Assembly (NCBI GenBank): GCA_963723965.1
Contig: CAVRSV010000012.1
Location: 496,001-560,000 of the forward strand
Reading direction: 5' to 3'
Length of the DNA: 64,000 bases
Source: JARRKC01 sp963723965
Lineage (GTDB): Bacteria; Acidobacteriota; UBA6911; RPQK01; JAPXNP01
The notes beneath the pieces are model-generated. The model was given only the letters and a program-made list of their open reading frames with translations, ran no database searches and was not told the DNA's origin. Below, one piece after another: positions 1 through 8,605 of this stretch. The position numbers and the translations under genes were made by a program. Every line of letters begins with the position of its first letter. Position 1 is the stretch's first letter.

Positions 1-93
1 CCCGAACCGGCGCGCCCTGCCCACCCGAATCTGGTCCATTTCCGGCATCGCCACGGCGACACCCGGCGGAACGTGGCCCTGTTCTCGTGACAT
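1..93 (-). CDS. Possible 5' end of an unidentified gene, cut by the window edge
   Basis: An ATG at 93 opens a 31-codon reading frame that runs off the left edge (begins MSREQGHVPPGVAV). No family can be recognised from so little sequence. A TATAGA box lies on the same strand at 120-115, preceded by a TG dinucleotide that would make it an extended -10. It lies downstream of dprA on the same strand. No Shine-Dalgarno sequence is evident, and the start could also be the ATG at 48. It may be non-coding. Confidence 0.25.
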   Translation of the reverse strand, partial: MSREQGHVPPGVAVAMPEMDQIRVGRARRFG

Positions 94-144
94 TGAGGAG
101 GCGCCGGACCGTAATCTATAGCACAAGACGCAACGACCCGTTGA

Positions 145-1290
145 TCAGTTGCGCATTTCTGCTCTTTCCTCCTTCGTCGATGATACCGTAACGAGTCGGC
201 GGCAATAGCGTCGGCCGGGCAACGATCGAATCAGCTCCTTTTCCTCCAGAGAGACCAGAATGCTGCTCAGATCGGTCACGTTCCGCCCGCTGCGGGCGAG
301 GAGCCGGTCGAAGGGCTCCGCCTCCTCGACGGAAAGCAGGCCGAGGATTTCCGACTCGACGGGAGTGGTCTCCGCCTGCTCCGGAAGTCTCGCCAGGTTC
401 TGTTCGAGCGCTTTCAGAATGTGCACCGGAAGACCTTCCAGGACGTCCTGGACGTCGAGCACCGGCCGGGCACCCTGCTTGATCAGGTGATTGGGTCCAT
501 AACTGCCCGGGTTGGTGATGTTTCCCGGCACGGCCCAAAGCTCCCGGTCCTGCTCCAGGGTCAGGCGCGCAGTGATCAGGGACCCCGAGAACTCGGAGGC
601 CTCCGGTATGACCGTCCCGAGGGAGAGTCCGGAGATGATCCGGTTCCGAATCGGGAAGTTCTGGGGCGCCGGAAAGGCGCCGAGCGGGCATTCGGAGACG
701 ACACATCCCGCTTCCCGGATCCTGCGGTACAGACCGCCGTGGCTGCGCGGATAGACCACGTCCACACCGGTGCCCAGGACGGCCACCGTCTCTCCTCCGC
801 CGTCCAGCGCTCCCAGATGGGCCCGCGAGTCGATCCCCAGGGCCATCCCACTGACCACCACCAGCCCCTGCCGGGCAAGATCTCGGCCCAGGGTGTAGGC
901 CACTTCCCCACCGTACAGCGAGCAGCGGCGCGAGCCTACGATCGCCACGCAGGGGCCGGCCAGCAGTCGGATTTCACCCCGACAATAGAGGACGAGGGGA
1001 GGATCGAAAATCTGTCCCAGCAGCGCCGGATACTCCGGGTCCAGTCGGGTCAGAACGCGGACTTCCTTCTCCGCGGCCGTCTTCAGCGCCGCTTCGGCGT
1101 CCTTCCGGGCCCACCCGCCGAGGATGTAGTACTGGATGTCGGTGGACAGGCCGAAAGCCCGCAGTTCGGCGCGGGTCATGCGAAACAGCTCGCCCGGTTC
1201 CGGAACGTGCCGCAGCAGGCGCGCCATGCGGCTGCTGCCCAGACCGGGAATCAATGACAGGCTCAGCAGGTCGAGGGATTTCTGCTCCAT
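145..1290 (-). CDS. dprA: DNA processing protein DprA
   Basis: DprA loads RecA onto incoming single-stranded DNA and protects it during natural transformation. The 381-residue product has the full Rossmann-like core: VGSRRCSLYG near residue 116, SGMALGIDSRAH, RNRIISGLS, then GSLITARLTLEQ and AVPGNI. An N-terminal helical region with PGLG (helix-hairpin-helix-like) and a C-terminal winged-helix-like tail are both present, so it looks full length. The ATG at 1290 is preceded at only a few bases by a TATATA-like box, which suggests its own promoter as well as possible read-through from mqnA 31 nt upstream. The usual VVEA motif reads VIPEAS here. It is the only competence gene in the window. Confidence 0.95.
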   Translation of the reverse strand: MEQKSLDLLSLSLIPGLGSSRMARLLRHVPEPGELFRMTRAELRAFGLSTDIQYYILGGWARKDAEAALKTAAEKEVRVLTRLDPEYPALLGQIFDPPLVLYCRGEIRLLAGPCVAIVGSRRCSLYGGEVAYTLGRDLARQGLVVVSGMALGIDSRAHLGALDGGGETVAVLGTGVDVVYPRSHGGLYRRIREAGCVVSECPLGAFPAPQNFPIRNRIISGLSLGTVIPEASEFSGSLITARLTLEQDRELWAVPGNITNPGSYGPNHLIKQGARPVLDVQDVLEGLPVHILKALEQNLARLPEQAETTPVESEILGLLSVEEAEPFDRLLARSGRNVTDLSSILVSLEEKELIRSLPGRRYCRRLVTVSSTKEERAEMRN

Positions 1291-1294
1291 TCTC

Positions 1295-1300
1295 TATATA
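1295..1300 (-). promoter_or_regulatory. -10-like box directly upstream of dprA
   Basis: TATATA on the minus strand ends four bases before the dprA ATG. It fits the recurrent pattern in this window of a -10 box immediately before the start codon, but no clear -35 is visible and the gap is shorter than in the other cases. Confidence 0.3.
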
Positions 1301-1321
1301 AGAACGCAGCAGATCGAAAAT

Positions 1322-2143
1322 CTACGAAACCGGTCCGGCCGAAGCAGCGGATGGAACGGCCAAGAATTCGAGCGGACGCGGCCTTTCGATGAGCCCCAGC
1401 TTGGCGGCCAGATCGTAATAGCGGCGGAGCCCTTCCAGGTTGGCCTCGTCAAGACGGTAGTTGAGATTCCCGGTCAGGTACTGCCGGATCTCCGGGGAAG
1501 AAATCGGAAGGCGCGAGGAGTACCACTCCGAGATGAAAGGGATCGACTGGAGTCCTTCCCGGCGGGACTGCTCGAAATCGCCTCCGGCTTCAGCGAGCTC
1601 CACTCCCTCCCGGACGGCCCAGAAGGCGAAGACGAAAGGCAGACCCGTGAAGCGGTTCCACTCGGCGGCCAGGTCGTACACATAGAGACCGTGTCGGGAA
1701 ATCGCCAGCGCGGGATTGCCGATGAGCAGGGCGGCATCGGCCTCTTCGAGCATCGTCCGGGGGTTGGGAGGAAACTCCACGTAATCGACGCCGCGGCACC
1801 CATGGAACTCCTCGAGCAGGATCTTCAGCAGTACGACCGAGGTCCGGCTCGATACGTCGACCGCCACTGTTTGGACGTCGTGGATCGGCTTCCGGCTCAG
1901 GAACAGGACACTGCGGACCTCGGCACGGGCGGCGATCGAGATGCCCGGCACCACCCGGAGCCCGGAGATTCGCTGGTACTCGATGACGGGGATCAGACCC
2001 GCGTCCGCCGCACCGGAGGCCAGTTTCCGAGCGCATTCGGACGGCACGTCGAACAGGATCTGATGACGCCCCTTGAGGGACCCGTGCAGAAACCCCCAGC
2101 CCAGCGGCGCAGCATTGAGAAACTCGATGAATGAAATCCTCAA
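1322..2143 (-). CDS. mqnA: Chorismate dehydratase MqnA (futalosine menaquinone pathway)
   Basis: MqnA dehydrates chorismate to 3-enolpyruvyl-benzoate, the first committed step of the futalosine route to menaquinone. The 273-residue protein begins with the family hallmark (RISFIEFLNAAPLGWGF) and keeps the periplasmic-binding-protein-like fold signatures VPSECARKLASG, ADAGLIPVIEY and LLIGNPAL. The start is a TTG at 2143, supported by a CAGGAG ribosome-binding site about 7 nt upstream and by alignment of the N-terminus to the family. It lies 31 nt upstream of dprA on the same strand. Its presence implies a respiratory bacterium using the futalosine pathway; the other mqn genes are not in this window. 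Confidence 0.93.
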   Translation of the reverse strand: MRISFIEFLNAAPLGWGFLHGSLKGRHQILFDVPSECARKLASGAADAGLIPVIEYQRISGLRVVPGISIAARAEVRSVLFLSRKPIHDVQTVAVDVSSRTSVVLLKILLEEFHGCRGVDYVEFPPNPRTMLEEADAALLIGNPALAISRHGLYVYDLAAEWNRFTGLPFVFAFWAVREGVELAEAGGDFEQSRREGLQSIPFISEWYSSRLPISSPEIRQYLTGNLNYRLDEANLEGLRRYYDLAAKLGLIERPRPLEFLAVPSAASAGPVS

Positions 2144-2175
2144 GTCTCGACTCCTGACGATCTCAGACTAGCACT

Positions 2176-2222
2176 TCTCCGCGTTCCGCGTTCCACGTTC
2201 CGTGGTTCCGTGGTTCCGGTTG
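2176..2222. repeat. Degenerate short tandem repeat (CGTTCCG-type)
   Basis: The gap between the divergent mqnA and namZ genes holds about five degenerate copies of a 7-9 bp unit of the form cgttccg/tggttccg. It belongs to the family of short minisatellite-like arrays seen in many intergenic gaps of this window. Confidence 0.6.
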
Positions 2223-2242
2223 GGTCCTCGCCGAACAAGGGC

Positions 2243-2248
2243 TAGAAT
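2243..2248 (+). promoter_or_regulatory. -10 box (TAGAAT) of a leaderless transcript
   Basis: TAGAAT ends 7 nt before the GTG at 2256. A transcript starting 6-8 nt after a -10 box would begin at or next to the start codon. There is no Shine-Dalgarno sequence in the gap, which also supports choosing the GTG rather than the ATG at 2202. Confidence 0.55.
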
Positions 2249-2255
2249 CGATCCC

Positions 2256-3425
2256 GTGGCAGTCCGGATCGGTCTGGAAGTACTTCTCGACGAACGACGA
2301 AGCCTGATCTGCGGGCGTCGAGTCGGTCTGCTGGCCCATCCCGCCTCCGTCGATTCCCGGCTGAACCATGCCGTTGATCGCCTGCTTGCTGAAGCGGACG
2401 TCAAACTGGTGGCCCTGTTCGGGCCCCAGCACGGGACGCGAGGCGAGACGCAGGCCAACATGATCGAGTGGGAGGGCTACCGGGATTCGACGACGGGCCT
2501 GCCGGTTCATTCACTCTATGGGAAGACGCGCAAGCCCACCGCGGAAATGCTTCAGAACATCGACGTCCTGGTCGTCGATCTTCAGGATGTCGGGGCGCGC
2601 TACTACACGTTCATCTACACGATGGCGCTGGCCATGGAGGCCTGCGCAGAGCAGGGCAAGGAGGTCATCGTCCTGGACCGGCCCAACCCGATCAACGGAC
2701 TCGACCTCGAAGGGCCGCTGCTCGACCCGGCTTTCGCCTCCTTCGTCGGACGCTACCCTCTGCCCGTCCGGCACGGCCTGACGATCGGCGAGCTGGCGCT
2801 CCTGTTCAACGGCGAATTCGGCCTCGCCTGCCCTCTGCAGGTGGTCCCGATGCGAGGTTGGCAACGGGAAATGTTTTTCGACCAGACCGGCCTGACCTGG
2901 GTGCCACCTTCTCCGAACATGCCCCGGCTGGAGACCGCGCTGGTCTATCCGGGTCTCTGTCTGCTCGAGGGGACGAACGTGTCCGAAGGCCGGGGGACCA
3001 CCCTTCCCTTCGAACTCAGCGGAGCTCCCTGGGTCGGCCCCGGCGAGCTGGCCAGGGAGCTGTCCCGGGTCGGGCTTCCCGGTGTTCGCTTCCGACCGGC
3101 CTGGTTCCAGCCCACCTTCGACAAGTGGGCCGGGCATCGAATCGGTGGGATCCAGCTCCACCTGAACGACCGGCGCCGATTCCGGCCCTTTCGCTGTGGA
3201 CTGGAGTTGGTGCGAGCCTACCGCGAGTTCGGAGCGCAAAGCTTCGCCTGGAAGCCACCCCCCTACGAATACGAGTTCCAGCTGCTCCCGTTCGACATCC
3301 TTTGCGGATCGGACCGGATCCGGGGAGCTCTCGAGTCCGGGGAAGACCTGGAAACGCTCGAGCGATCCTGGGATTCGGAGCTGGGGAGTTACCGTTCGAT
3401 GCGCAATCGCTATCTGCTCTACTGA
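2256..3425 (+). CDS. namZ: Exo-beta-N-acetylmuramidase NamZ-like (DUF1343)
   Basis: DUF1343 proteins such as Bacillus NamZ cleave terminal N-acetylmuramic acid from peptidoglycan fragments. The 389-residue product has the family motifs GLLAHPASVD, FGPQHGTRGETQ, IDVLVVDLQDVGARYYTF and VVPMRGWQREM. The GTG at 2256 gives the usual family N-terminus and sits 7 nt after a TAGAAT box; the longer frame from ATG 2202 runs through the promoter. No signal peptide is present from either start, which is unusual because characterised NamZ is exported. The downstream MurU-like and AmgK-like genes make a muramic acid salvage role likely, in which case this enzyme may act on imported fragments. Confidence 0.85.
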   Translation: MAVRIGLEVLLDERRSLICGRRVGLLAHPASVDSRLNHAVDRLLAEADVKLVALFGPQHGTRGETQANMIEWEGYRDSTTGLPVHSLYGKTRKPTAEMLQNIDVLVVDLQDVGARYYTFIYTMALAMEACAEQGKEVIVLDRPNPINGLDLEGPLLDPAFASFVGRYPLPVRHGLTIGELALLFNGEFGLACPLQVVPMRGWQREMFFDQTGLTWVPPSPNMPRLETALVYPGLCLLEGTNVSEGRGTTLPFELSGAPWVGPGELARELSRVGLPGVRFRPAWFQPTFDKWAGHRIGGIQLHLNDRRRFRPFRCGLELVRAYREFGAQSFAWKPPPYEYEFQLLPFDILCGSDRIRGALESGEDLETLERSWDSELGSYRSMRNRYLLY

Positions 3426-3509
3426 CTGATGCGGGCCGAGTTCCAGGCAGCCGGACTTCTGCTAAGATCATCCTATCGGGGAGGAAACGGGCCATCCGCG
3501 GGGGACGTC

Positions 3510-4052
3510 TTGAGCAGTCAGGAAGTCGAAGTCAAAATCGCCGTCGGCGCAGACGAGCTCGAAGACATCCGGAGGACGGCTGTGACTCTGGGGTTTCGAC
3601 TCTCCGAGCCCCGTCGTCGGGAGGAGAATTTCCTCTTCGATTTTCCGGATGGGCGCCTCCGGACCGGCGATGCCGCGCTTCGGCTCAGAAGCTACGGCCC
3701 GCGCTCCGTCCTCACTTTCAAGGGCCCCCAGGTGGATGATCCGGAGCTCAAGATCCGCGAGGAGATCGAGACGCAGGTCGAGAGTTTCGAAGCAGTGCGA
3801 CGGATACTCCGGAAGATCGGGCTCGAACCGAGCTTTCACTATGCCAAGGAGCGGGAGATGTTCGTCCTCGAACGGCCGGGCCGGTTCCCGGTCAGCCTGT
3901 GCGTCGACGAGACGCCGTTCGGGTGCTTCGTCGAAATCGAGGGCAGCGGCCACGACATTCGCGAGACGGCCGCCCGACTGGGCTGGTCCAGCGATCGTTT
4001 CATCACCCGAAGCTACGTCGATCTCTACGCGGAACACGGCCTTGGCACATGA
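3510..4052 (+). CDS. CYTH-domain protein (class IV adenylate cyclase / triphosphatase-like)
   Basis: CYTH proteins form an eight-stranded tunnel that binds triphosphates; known members are class IV adenylate cyclases, thiamine triphosphatases and inorganic triphosphatases. The roughly 180-residue product opens with the ExExK signature (EVEVKI), followed by ALRLR, VLTFKGP, EIETQV and FVEIEGSG, so all strands carrying catalytic charges appear present. The start chosen is TTG 3510, because it places ExExK a few residues from the N-terminus and has GGGGA upstream; the frame is open back to ATG 3429. It lies between namZ and the MurU-like gene, with only 4 nt to the latter, so it is co-transcribed with them. 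The substrate cannot be told from sequence. Confidence 0.8.
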   Translation: MSSQEVEVKIAVGADELEDIRRTAVTLGFRLSEPRRREENFLFDFPDGRLRTGDAALRLRSYGPRSVLTFKGPQVDDPELKIREEIETQVESFEAVRRILRKIGLEPSFHYAKEREMFVLERPGRFPVSLCVDETPFGCFVEIEGSGHDIRETAARLGWSSDRFITRSYVDLYAEHGLGT

Positions 4053-4056
4053 TCAA

Positions 4057-5109
4057 TTGAAGGGCATGGTGCTGGCGGCCGGACTGGGAACCCGCCTGCG
4101 ACCCCTGAGCTACCTGCGGGCAAAACCCGCAATTCCGCTTCTGGGCCGCCCTCTGATCCAGCATGCCCTCGATCAGCTTGTCGAGGCACAGATCCGGGAG
4201 GCGGTCGTCAACCTCCACCACCTGCCTTCGACAGTCCTCGATGCCGCCGCCAGATCGGACATGCGGATACACTTCTCCAAAGAGGAGACCATCCTCGGCA
4301 CCGCGGGAGCTCTCGCAAAGGTCCGGGACCGCCTCGCCGGCGCCACGGTGGCCGTGATCAACGGCAAGATCTACTCGGAGGAGAAACTGTCCCGCGCGCT
4401 GGAATTCCACCGCGAACGCCAGGCGCTGGTGACGCTCGTCGTGCTGCCTTACTGGGAAGGCTGCCCCTTCAATCCCGTGCTCGTGGACTCGGATTTGCGG
4501 ATCCGCGGCTTCGCCCGGAGTCGACGGGCGATGCAATCGCAGGCGCAGAGCAGCGCCACCGACGGGCTCCGACCTTTCGTTTTCACCGGCATCCACCTGA
4601 TCGAGCCCCGTGTCGTGGATCGCATTGGCGAAGGCTACAGTGATACGGTCTCCGATCTGTATCCCCCCCTGATCTCGGAGGGCGGGCCCGTGCTGGCTTT
4701 CGTCAGCGACCAATACTGGTTCGAGACGAGCACGCCGCAGCGATATCTCGAAAAGTCGATCGAGCTCCTGCGGCGATCCGGCGGCCCGGCCATCCCGTTC
4801 GGGCAACACGCCGGGGACAGCTGCGTCGACACCGTGCTGGGCCGGGGCTGCAATATCGCGCCGGGTGCGCAGCTTCGCGAATGTGTCCTGTGGGATCGAG
4901 TGGATCTGTCGGAAGGCGTGTCGGCCCGGAGGACGATCTTCACGGAGGGTGTCCGCATCTCAACGGTCCAGGCTTTCGACAACTGCACGATCACGCCATG
5001 TTCCGAACACCTGCTCACCCGCTCCGTCGGACACGACGTCCGGGTCACGGACGAATTCATCTGCTGGCCGATGGCCGGCGCACCCGCCGAAACCTCCAGT
5101 GGTCGGTGA
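4057..5109 (+). CDS. Nucleotidyltransferase, MurU-like (NDP-sugar synthase)
   Basis: The N-terminus (MVLAAGLGTRLRPLS) is the nucleotide-binding loop of sugar-1-phosphate nucleotidyltransferases, followed by KPAIPLLGRPLIQHALDQL. MurU makes UDP-MurNAc from MurNAc-1-phosphate; the adjacent AmgK-like kinase and nearby NamZ-like hydrolase favour that activity. Unlike the roughly 220-residue Pseudomonas MurU, this protein has about 350 residues. After residue 245 it carries a C-terminal hexapeptide-like beta-helix segment (VLGRGCNIAPGAQLREC), as in mannose-1-phosphate guanylyltransferases, so that alternative remains. The start is TTG 4057 (giving LKGMVLAAG); ATG 4066 is also possible. It follows the CYTH stop by 4 nt. 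Confidence 0.82.
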   Translation: MKGMVLAAGLGTRLRPLSYLRAKPAIPLLGRPLIQHALDQLVEAQIREAVVNLHHLPSTVLDAAARSDMRIHFSKEETILGTAGALAKVRDRLAGATVAVINGKIYSEEKLSRALEFHRERQALVTLVVLPYWEGCPFNPVLVDSDLRIRGFARSRRAMQSQAQSSATDGLRPFVFTGIHLIEPRVVDRIGEGYSDTVSDLYPPLISEGGPVLAFVSDQYWFETSTPQRYLEKSIELLRRSGGPAIPFGQHAGDSCVDTVLGRGCNIAPGAQLRECVLWDRVDLSEGVSARRTIFTEGVRISTVQAFDNCTITPCSEHLLTRSVGHDVRVTDEFICWPMAGAPAETSSGR

Positions 5110-5111
5110 AC

Positions 5112-6143
5112 ATGAACGAATCGATCCACCCAGACCTGGATTCGGCGGCGAGGGCGTTTCTGGATCAGTGCCTTCGCGGAACGCAGCGGGTCCGGCAGAT
5201 CCTTCCGCTGCAGGGGGACGCCTCGACCCGGCGCTACTTCCGCTGTCTTGACGAGCGGGGGGACTCCTCGATTCTGACGGTCTATCCCGAGCGCCTCGAT
5301 GCCGGTCCCTTCGGTTACGGGCAGATCTACCATCTGATGCGTAAGATCGGCATCCCGGTGCCCGAGATCATCGCCATCGACACGGCCCACGGTCTAATCC
5401 TGCAGGAAGATCTGGGCGACTCGACTCTGGAACGCTACTCGACCGCGTTCCCGGAACGTCAGACCGAGCAGTTGCGAAGAGCCCTGGACTACATTCTCAC
5501 CATGCAGGTCGAGGGGAGCCGCAGCTTCGGTCCCGACTGCGCAAACCATGCGCTCCGGCTGGACGAAGCCCGACTCGAGTGGGAGCTCCATTTCTTCCTG
5601 CACCACTACCTGGGAGATTTCAGGGGGTTGGCCAACCCGGATACGGCCGGGCTGCGAGAAGAGTTCGCGCGGATTGCCTGCGAATTGGACCAGGCCGCGC
5701 CGGTCTTCTGCCATCGCGACTACCAGGTGCGGAATCTCATGGTCCGCGATGACACCCTGTACGTGATCGACTTCCAGGATGCCCGATGGGGGCCGCCCAC
5801 CTATGATCTGGTCTCCTTGCTGAAAGATTCGATCCACCTCGATTCCGGAGAAATCGAAGATCTCGTTGACCGCTACCGGCAGGGCATCGCCGCGAACGGA
5901 GATGCTGCGCTCGCGGCCGGAATCCGGGACGAATCCGCTTTCCGCCGCCAGTTCCATCTCATGTGCATCCAGCGACTGCTGAAGGCCCTGGGCACCTACG
6001 GCAACCAGATCGCCGTCCGGGGCAACCCTGCCTACTCGCGTCTCATTCCCGGCACGCTCGAGCGGACCCTTCTCTCCCTGAAGCTGGTGCGGGGATTCCC
6101 GGTGACCCGCAGGCTGGTGGAATCGGAACTGGGAGAAATCTGA
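5112..6143 (+). CDS. AmgK-like anomeric sugar kinase (aminoglycoside phosphotransferase fold)
   Basis: AmgK phosphorylates the anomeric hydroxyl of MurNAc or GlcNAc, bypassing de novo UDP-MurNAc synthesis. The 343-residue product shows the AmgK/COG3178 pattern: LQEDLGDSTLERY, catalytic loop CHRDYQVRNLMV (Asp and Asn of the kinase fold), and metal-binding VIDFQDARWGPPTYDLVSLL, with FQDA typical of this subfamily. The ATG at 5112 begins 2 nt after the stop of the MurU-like gene, so the two are translationally coupled, the same order logic as amgK-murU in Pseudomonas. Substrate specificity is inferred from family and neighbours only. Confidence 0.85.
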   Translation: MNESIHPDLDSAARAFLDQCLRGTQRVRQILPLQGDASTRRYFRCLDERGDSSILTVYPERLDAGPFGYGQIYHLMRKIGIPVPEIIAIDTAHGLILQEDLGDSTLERYSTAFPERQTEQLRRALDYILTMQVEGSRSFGPDCANHALRLDEARLEWELHFFLHHYLGDFRGLANPDTAGLREEFARIACELDQAAPVFCHRDYQVRNLMVRDDTLYVIDFQDARWGPPTYDLVSLLKDSIHLDSGEIEDLVDRYRQGIAANGDAALAAGIRDESAFRRQFHLMCIQRLLKALGTYGNQIAVRGNPAYSRLIPGTLERTLLSLKLVRGFPVTRRLVESELGEI

Positions 6144-6263
6144 GATTTTCGATTTTCGCTTGGGGTCGGGCGACTCGGTTCGAGGACTCGCCTCCCTGGG
6201 ACCCCGGGCCGTGATCAGAACGTGAAACTCGAAGGCCGGTTTGTCGTTTCCCGGGCTCCCGTC

Positions 6264-6269
6264 TAAAAT
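6264..6269 (+). promoter_or_regulatory. -10 box (TAAAAT) of a leaderless transcript
   Basis: TAAAAT ends 8 nt before the asnS ATG at 6278, with no Shine-Dalgarno sequence between. This is one of the clearest leaderless arrangements in the window. Confidence 0.6.
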
Positions 6270-6277
6270 CGCATTCC

Positions 6278-7567
6278 ATGCACGTCTACGTCGAGGATGT
6301 TCACAAGCACATTGGGGAGCAGGTTCAGATACGCGGCTGGCTGTACCACCGGACCGACAAGGGAAAATTACGCTTCTTGCTGGTGCGGGACGGCACCGGC
6401 ACGATTCAGGCCGTGATCTTCAAGAAGAACGTTCCGCCCGAGGTCTTCGAAGCCGCGGATTCGGTGACCCAGGAATCGTCCGTCGAGGTGACCGGGACCA
6501 TCCGAAAGGATGATCGGGCCCCGGGCGGATTCGAGTTGGACGGCACCGACTTCCGAATCGTCCAGCTGGCCGAGGAATATCCCATTACGCCCAAGGAGCA
6601 CGGCACGGCGTTTCTGATGGAGAATCGCCACCTCTGGCTCCGTTCCTCGCGCCAGCACGCGATTCTTCTGATCCGGCACGAGATCATTCGAGCGGTCCGG
6701 GATTTCTTCGACGATCGGGGATTCATCCTGGTCGATACGCCGATCCTGACGCCGGCCGCCTGCGAAGGCACGACCACCCTCTTCGAGCTCGACTATTTCG
6801 GGGAAAAGGCCTACCTCAGCCAGTCGGGCCAACTCTACAACGAAGCCGCCTGCATGTCGGTGGGGCGCACCTACTGCTTCGGGCCCACTTTTCGAGCGGA
6901 AAAGTCCAAGACCCGTCGGCACCTCATGGAATTCTGGATGGTCGAACCCGAGGTCGCCTTCGCCGGCCTGGACGACATCATGGAGCTGGGTGAAAACCTG
7001 GTGACCTCCATCGTGGGCCGCGTTCTTGACCGACGCCGAGAGGAGCTCAAGCGGCTCGAGCGGGACACGACGCTCCTCGAGAATATCGCCCCGCCTTTTC
7101 CGAGGCTGGCCTACTCGGAAGCTTTCGATCTCCTCGAGAAGAGCGGCACCCAGACGCCGCGGGGAGCGGACTTCGGAGGGGGTGACGAAACGATCCTCTC
7201 GGAAAGCTTCGAACGTCCCCTGCTCGTGCATCGCTATCCCAAGGAGGTCAAGGCTTTCTACATGCAACCCGATCCCGCTGATCCGGGACTCGCTCTGTGC
7301 ATGGACATGCTGGCGCCGGAAGGATACGGGGAGATCATCGGCGGCAGTCAGCGCATCCACGACCTGGACCTCCTGGTGCAGAGGCTCCAGGAAAGCAAGC
7401 TGCCCAAAGAGGCATTCCAGTGGTACCTGGACCTGCGCCGCTACGGCAGCGTCCCCCACTCCGGTTTCGGAATGGGGATCGAGCGCGTCGTCGCCTGGAT
7501 CTGTAAACTGGATCATGTCAGGGAGACGATCCCCTTCCCGCGGATGCTCTACCGAATGTATCCGTAG
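6278..7567 (+). CDS. asnS: Asparagine--tRNA ligase
   Basis: This class II synthetase charges tRNA-Asn. The 429-residue product has an N-terminal OB-fold anticodon-binding domain (about residues 1-110, VQIRGWLYHRTDKGKLRF) and a catalytic domain with motif 1 around GFILVDTPILTPAACEG, motif 2 FRAEKSKTRRHLMEFWMVEPE near residue 210, and motif 3 GFGMGIERVVAWI near the C-terminus. The segment YPKEVKAFYM followed by CMDMLAPEGYGEIIGGSQR is typical of AsnRS rather than AspRS. Length agrees with bacterial AsnRS. The ATG at 6278 directly follows a -10 box, suggesting a leaderless mRNA. It stands alone between the salvage cluster and folD. Confidence 0.95.
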   Translation: MHVYVEDVHKHIGEQVQIRGWLYHRTDKGKLRFLLVRDGTGTIQAVIFKKNVPPEVFEAADSVTQESSVEVTGTIRKDDRAPGGFELDGTDFRIVQLAEEYPITPKEHGTAFLMENRHLWLRSSRQHAILLIRHEIIRAVRDFFDDRGFILVDTPILTPAACEGTTTLFELDYFGEKAYLSQSGQLYNEAACMSVGRTYCFGPTFRAEKSKTRRHLMEFWMVEPEVAFAGLDDIMELGENLVTSIVGRVLDRRREELKRLERDTTLLENIAPPFPRLAYSEAFDLLEKSGTQTPRGADFGGGDETILSESFERPLLVHRYPKEVKAFYMQPDPADPGLALCMDMLAPEGYGEIIGGSQRIHDLDLLVQRLQESKLPKEAFQWYLDLRRYGSVPHSGFGMGIERVVAWICKLDHVRETIPFPRMLYRMYP

Positions 7568-7602
7568 GGCAGAACCTGGAACCCGAGACCGGAAGGCAAG
7601 CG

Positions 7603-8520
7603 ATGGAAACGAGAATCCTGAGCGGTAAGAAGATCGGCGATCAGATCAAGCAGGAAGTGGCCGAGGAAGCACGTCAGCTGAAGTCGGAGGGGATCACGCC
7701 CGGCCTCACCGTTGTCCTGGTGGGCGACGACCCGGCTTCGCAGATCTATGTCCGGAGCAAGACCAAGACCTGCGAGGAGTTGGGCCTGAACTCCGAGCTG
7801 GTCGCTTTGCCCGCCTCCACTTCGACCGGGGAGCTTCTCTCCATCGTCGAGCGGCTCAATGGAGACGACCGCGTGGACGGGGTCCTCGTTCAACTTCCCC
7901 TGCCCGACCAGATAGACGAACGAACCATTCTCGACGCCATTTCTCCGGAGAAGGATGTGGACGGCCTTCATCCCGTCAACGTGGGAAGGCTGGTCGCGGG
8001 CCAGTACACGCTCGCCCCCTGCACACCCATGGGCATCATGGAGATGCTGCGGCGCGAGGGAGTGACGTTCAAGGGAGCCGAGGCCGTCGTCGTCGGCCGG
8101 AGCAACATCGTCGGCAAGCCCATGGCTCTGCTCCTCCTCCACCAGCATGCCACCGTGACGATTTGCCACTCGAGGACGAAGGACCTGGCCGGAGTGTGCC
8201 GCAGAGCCGACATACTGGTCGCCGCCATCGGCCGTCCCGCGATGATTACGGGGGACTACATCAAGGAAGGGGCCGTGGTCGTCGATGTGGGGACCAATCG
8301 GCTCGTGCGGGAAGAAGACGTCCGCCGACTCTTCGGCGACGATTCTCCGCGGCTGGAAACCTTCGCCCGGCGGGGTTCGACCCTGGTCGGAGACGTTCAT
8401 CCGCGCGATCCGATCGGAATCGCGGCCGCCGTGACCCCCGTCCCCGGTGGAGTCGGGCCCTTGACCATCGCCCACCTCATGAAGAACACGCTGCTCGCCT
8501 GCAAGGCGCGCCGCATTTGA
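7603..8520 (+). CDS. folD: Bifunctional methylenetetrahydrofolate dehydrogenase / cyclohydrolase
   Basis: FolD interconverts 5,10-methylene- and 10-formyl-tetrahydrofolate for purine and formyl-methionine synthesis. The 305-residue protein has the catalytic YVRSKTKTCEELG (Tyr and Lys of the active site), QLPLPDQID, DVDGLHPVNVGRL, the NADP-binding VVVGRSNIVGKPMALLLL and the C-terminal PVPGGVGPLTIAHLM. Length is slightly above the family average of about 285. A GGAAGG ribosome-binding site lies shortly before ATG 7603. It follows asnS by 35 nt and is probably read from the same transcript or its own. Confidence 0.96.
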   Translation: METRILSGKKIGDQIKQEVAEEARQLKSEGITPGLTVVLVGDDPASQIYVRSKTKTCEELGLNSELVALPASTSTGELLSIVERLNGDDRVDGVLVQLPLPDQIDERTILDAISPEKDVDGLHPVNVGRLVAGQYTLAPCTPMGIMEMLRREGVTFKGAEAVVVGRSNIVGKPMALLLLHQHATVTICHSRTKDLAGVCRRADILVAAIGRPAMITGDYIKEGAVVVDVGTNRLVREEDVRRLFGDDSPRLETFARRGSTLVGDVHPRDPIGIAAAVTPVPGGVGPLTIAHLMKNTLLACKARRI

Positions 8521-8605
8521 CGGGATGGTAAGCTGAGACGTGCCGTGGGGAACTCGCCGCCGGGATCCCGAGCACTGGAAATCGACGAATCGAACTCGAA
8601 CGACC

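Noticed and set aside
421..1257. Plus-strand 278-codon frame
   Set aside because: Antisense of dprA, no family likeness.
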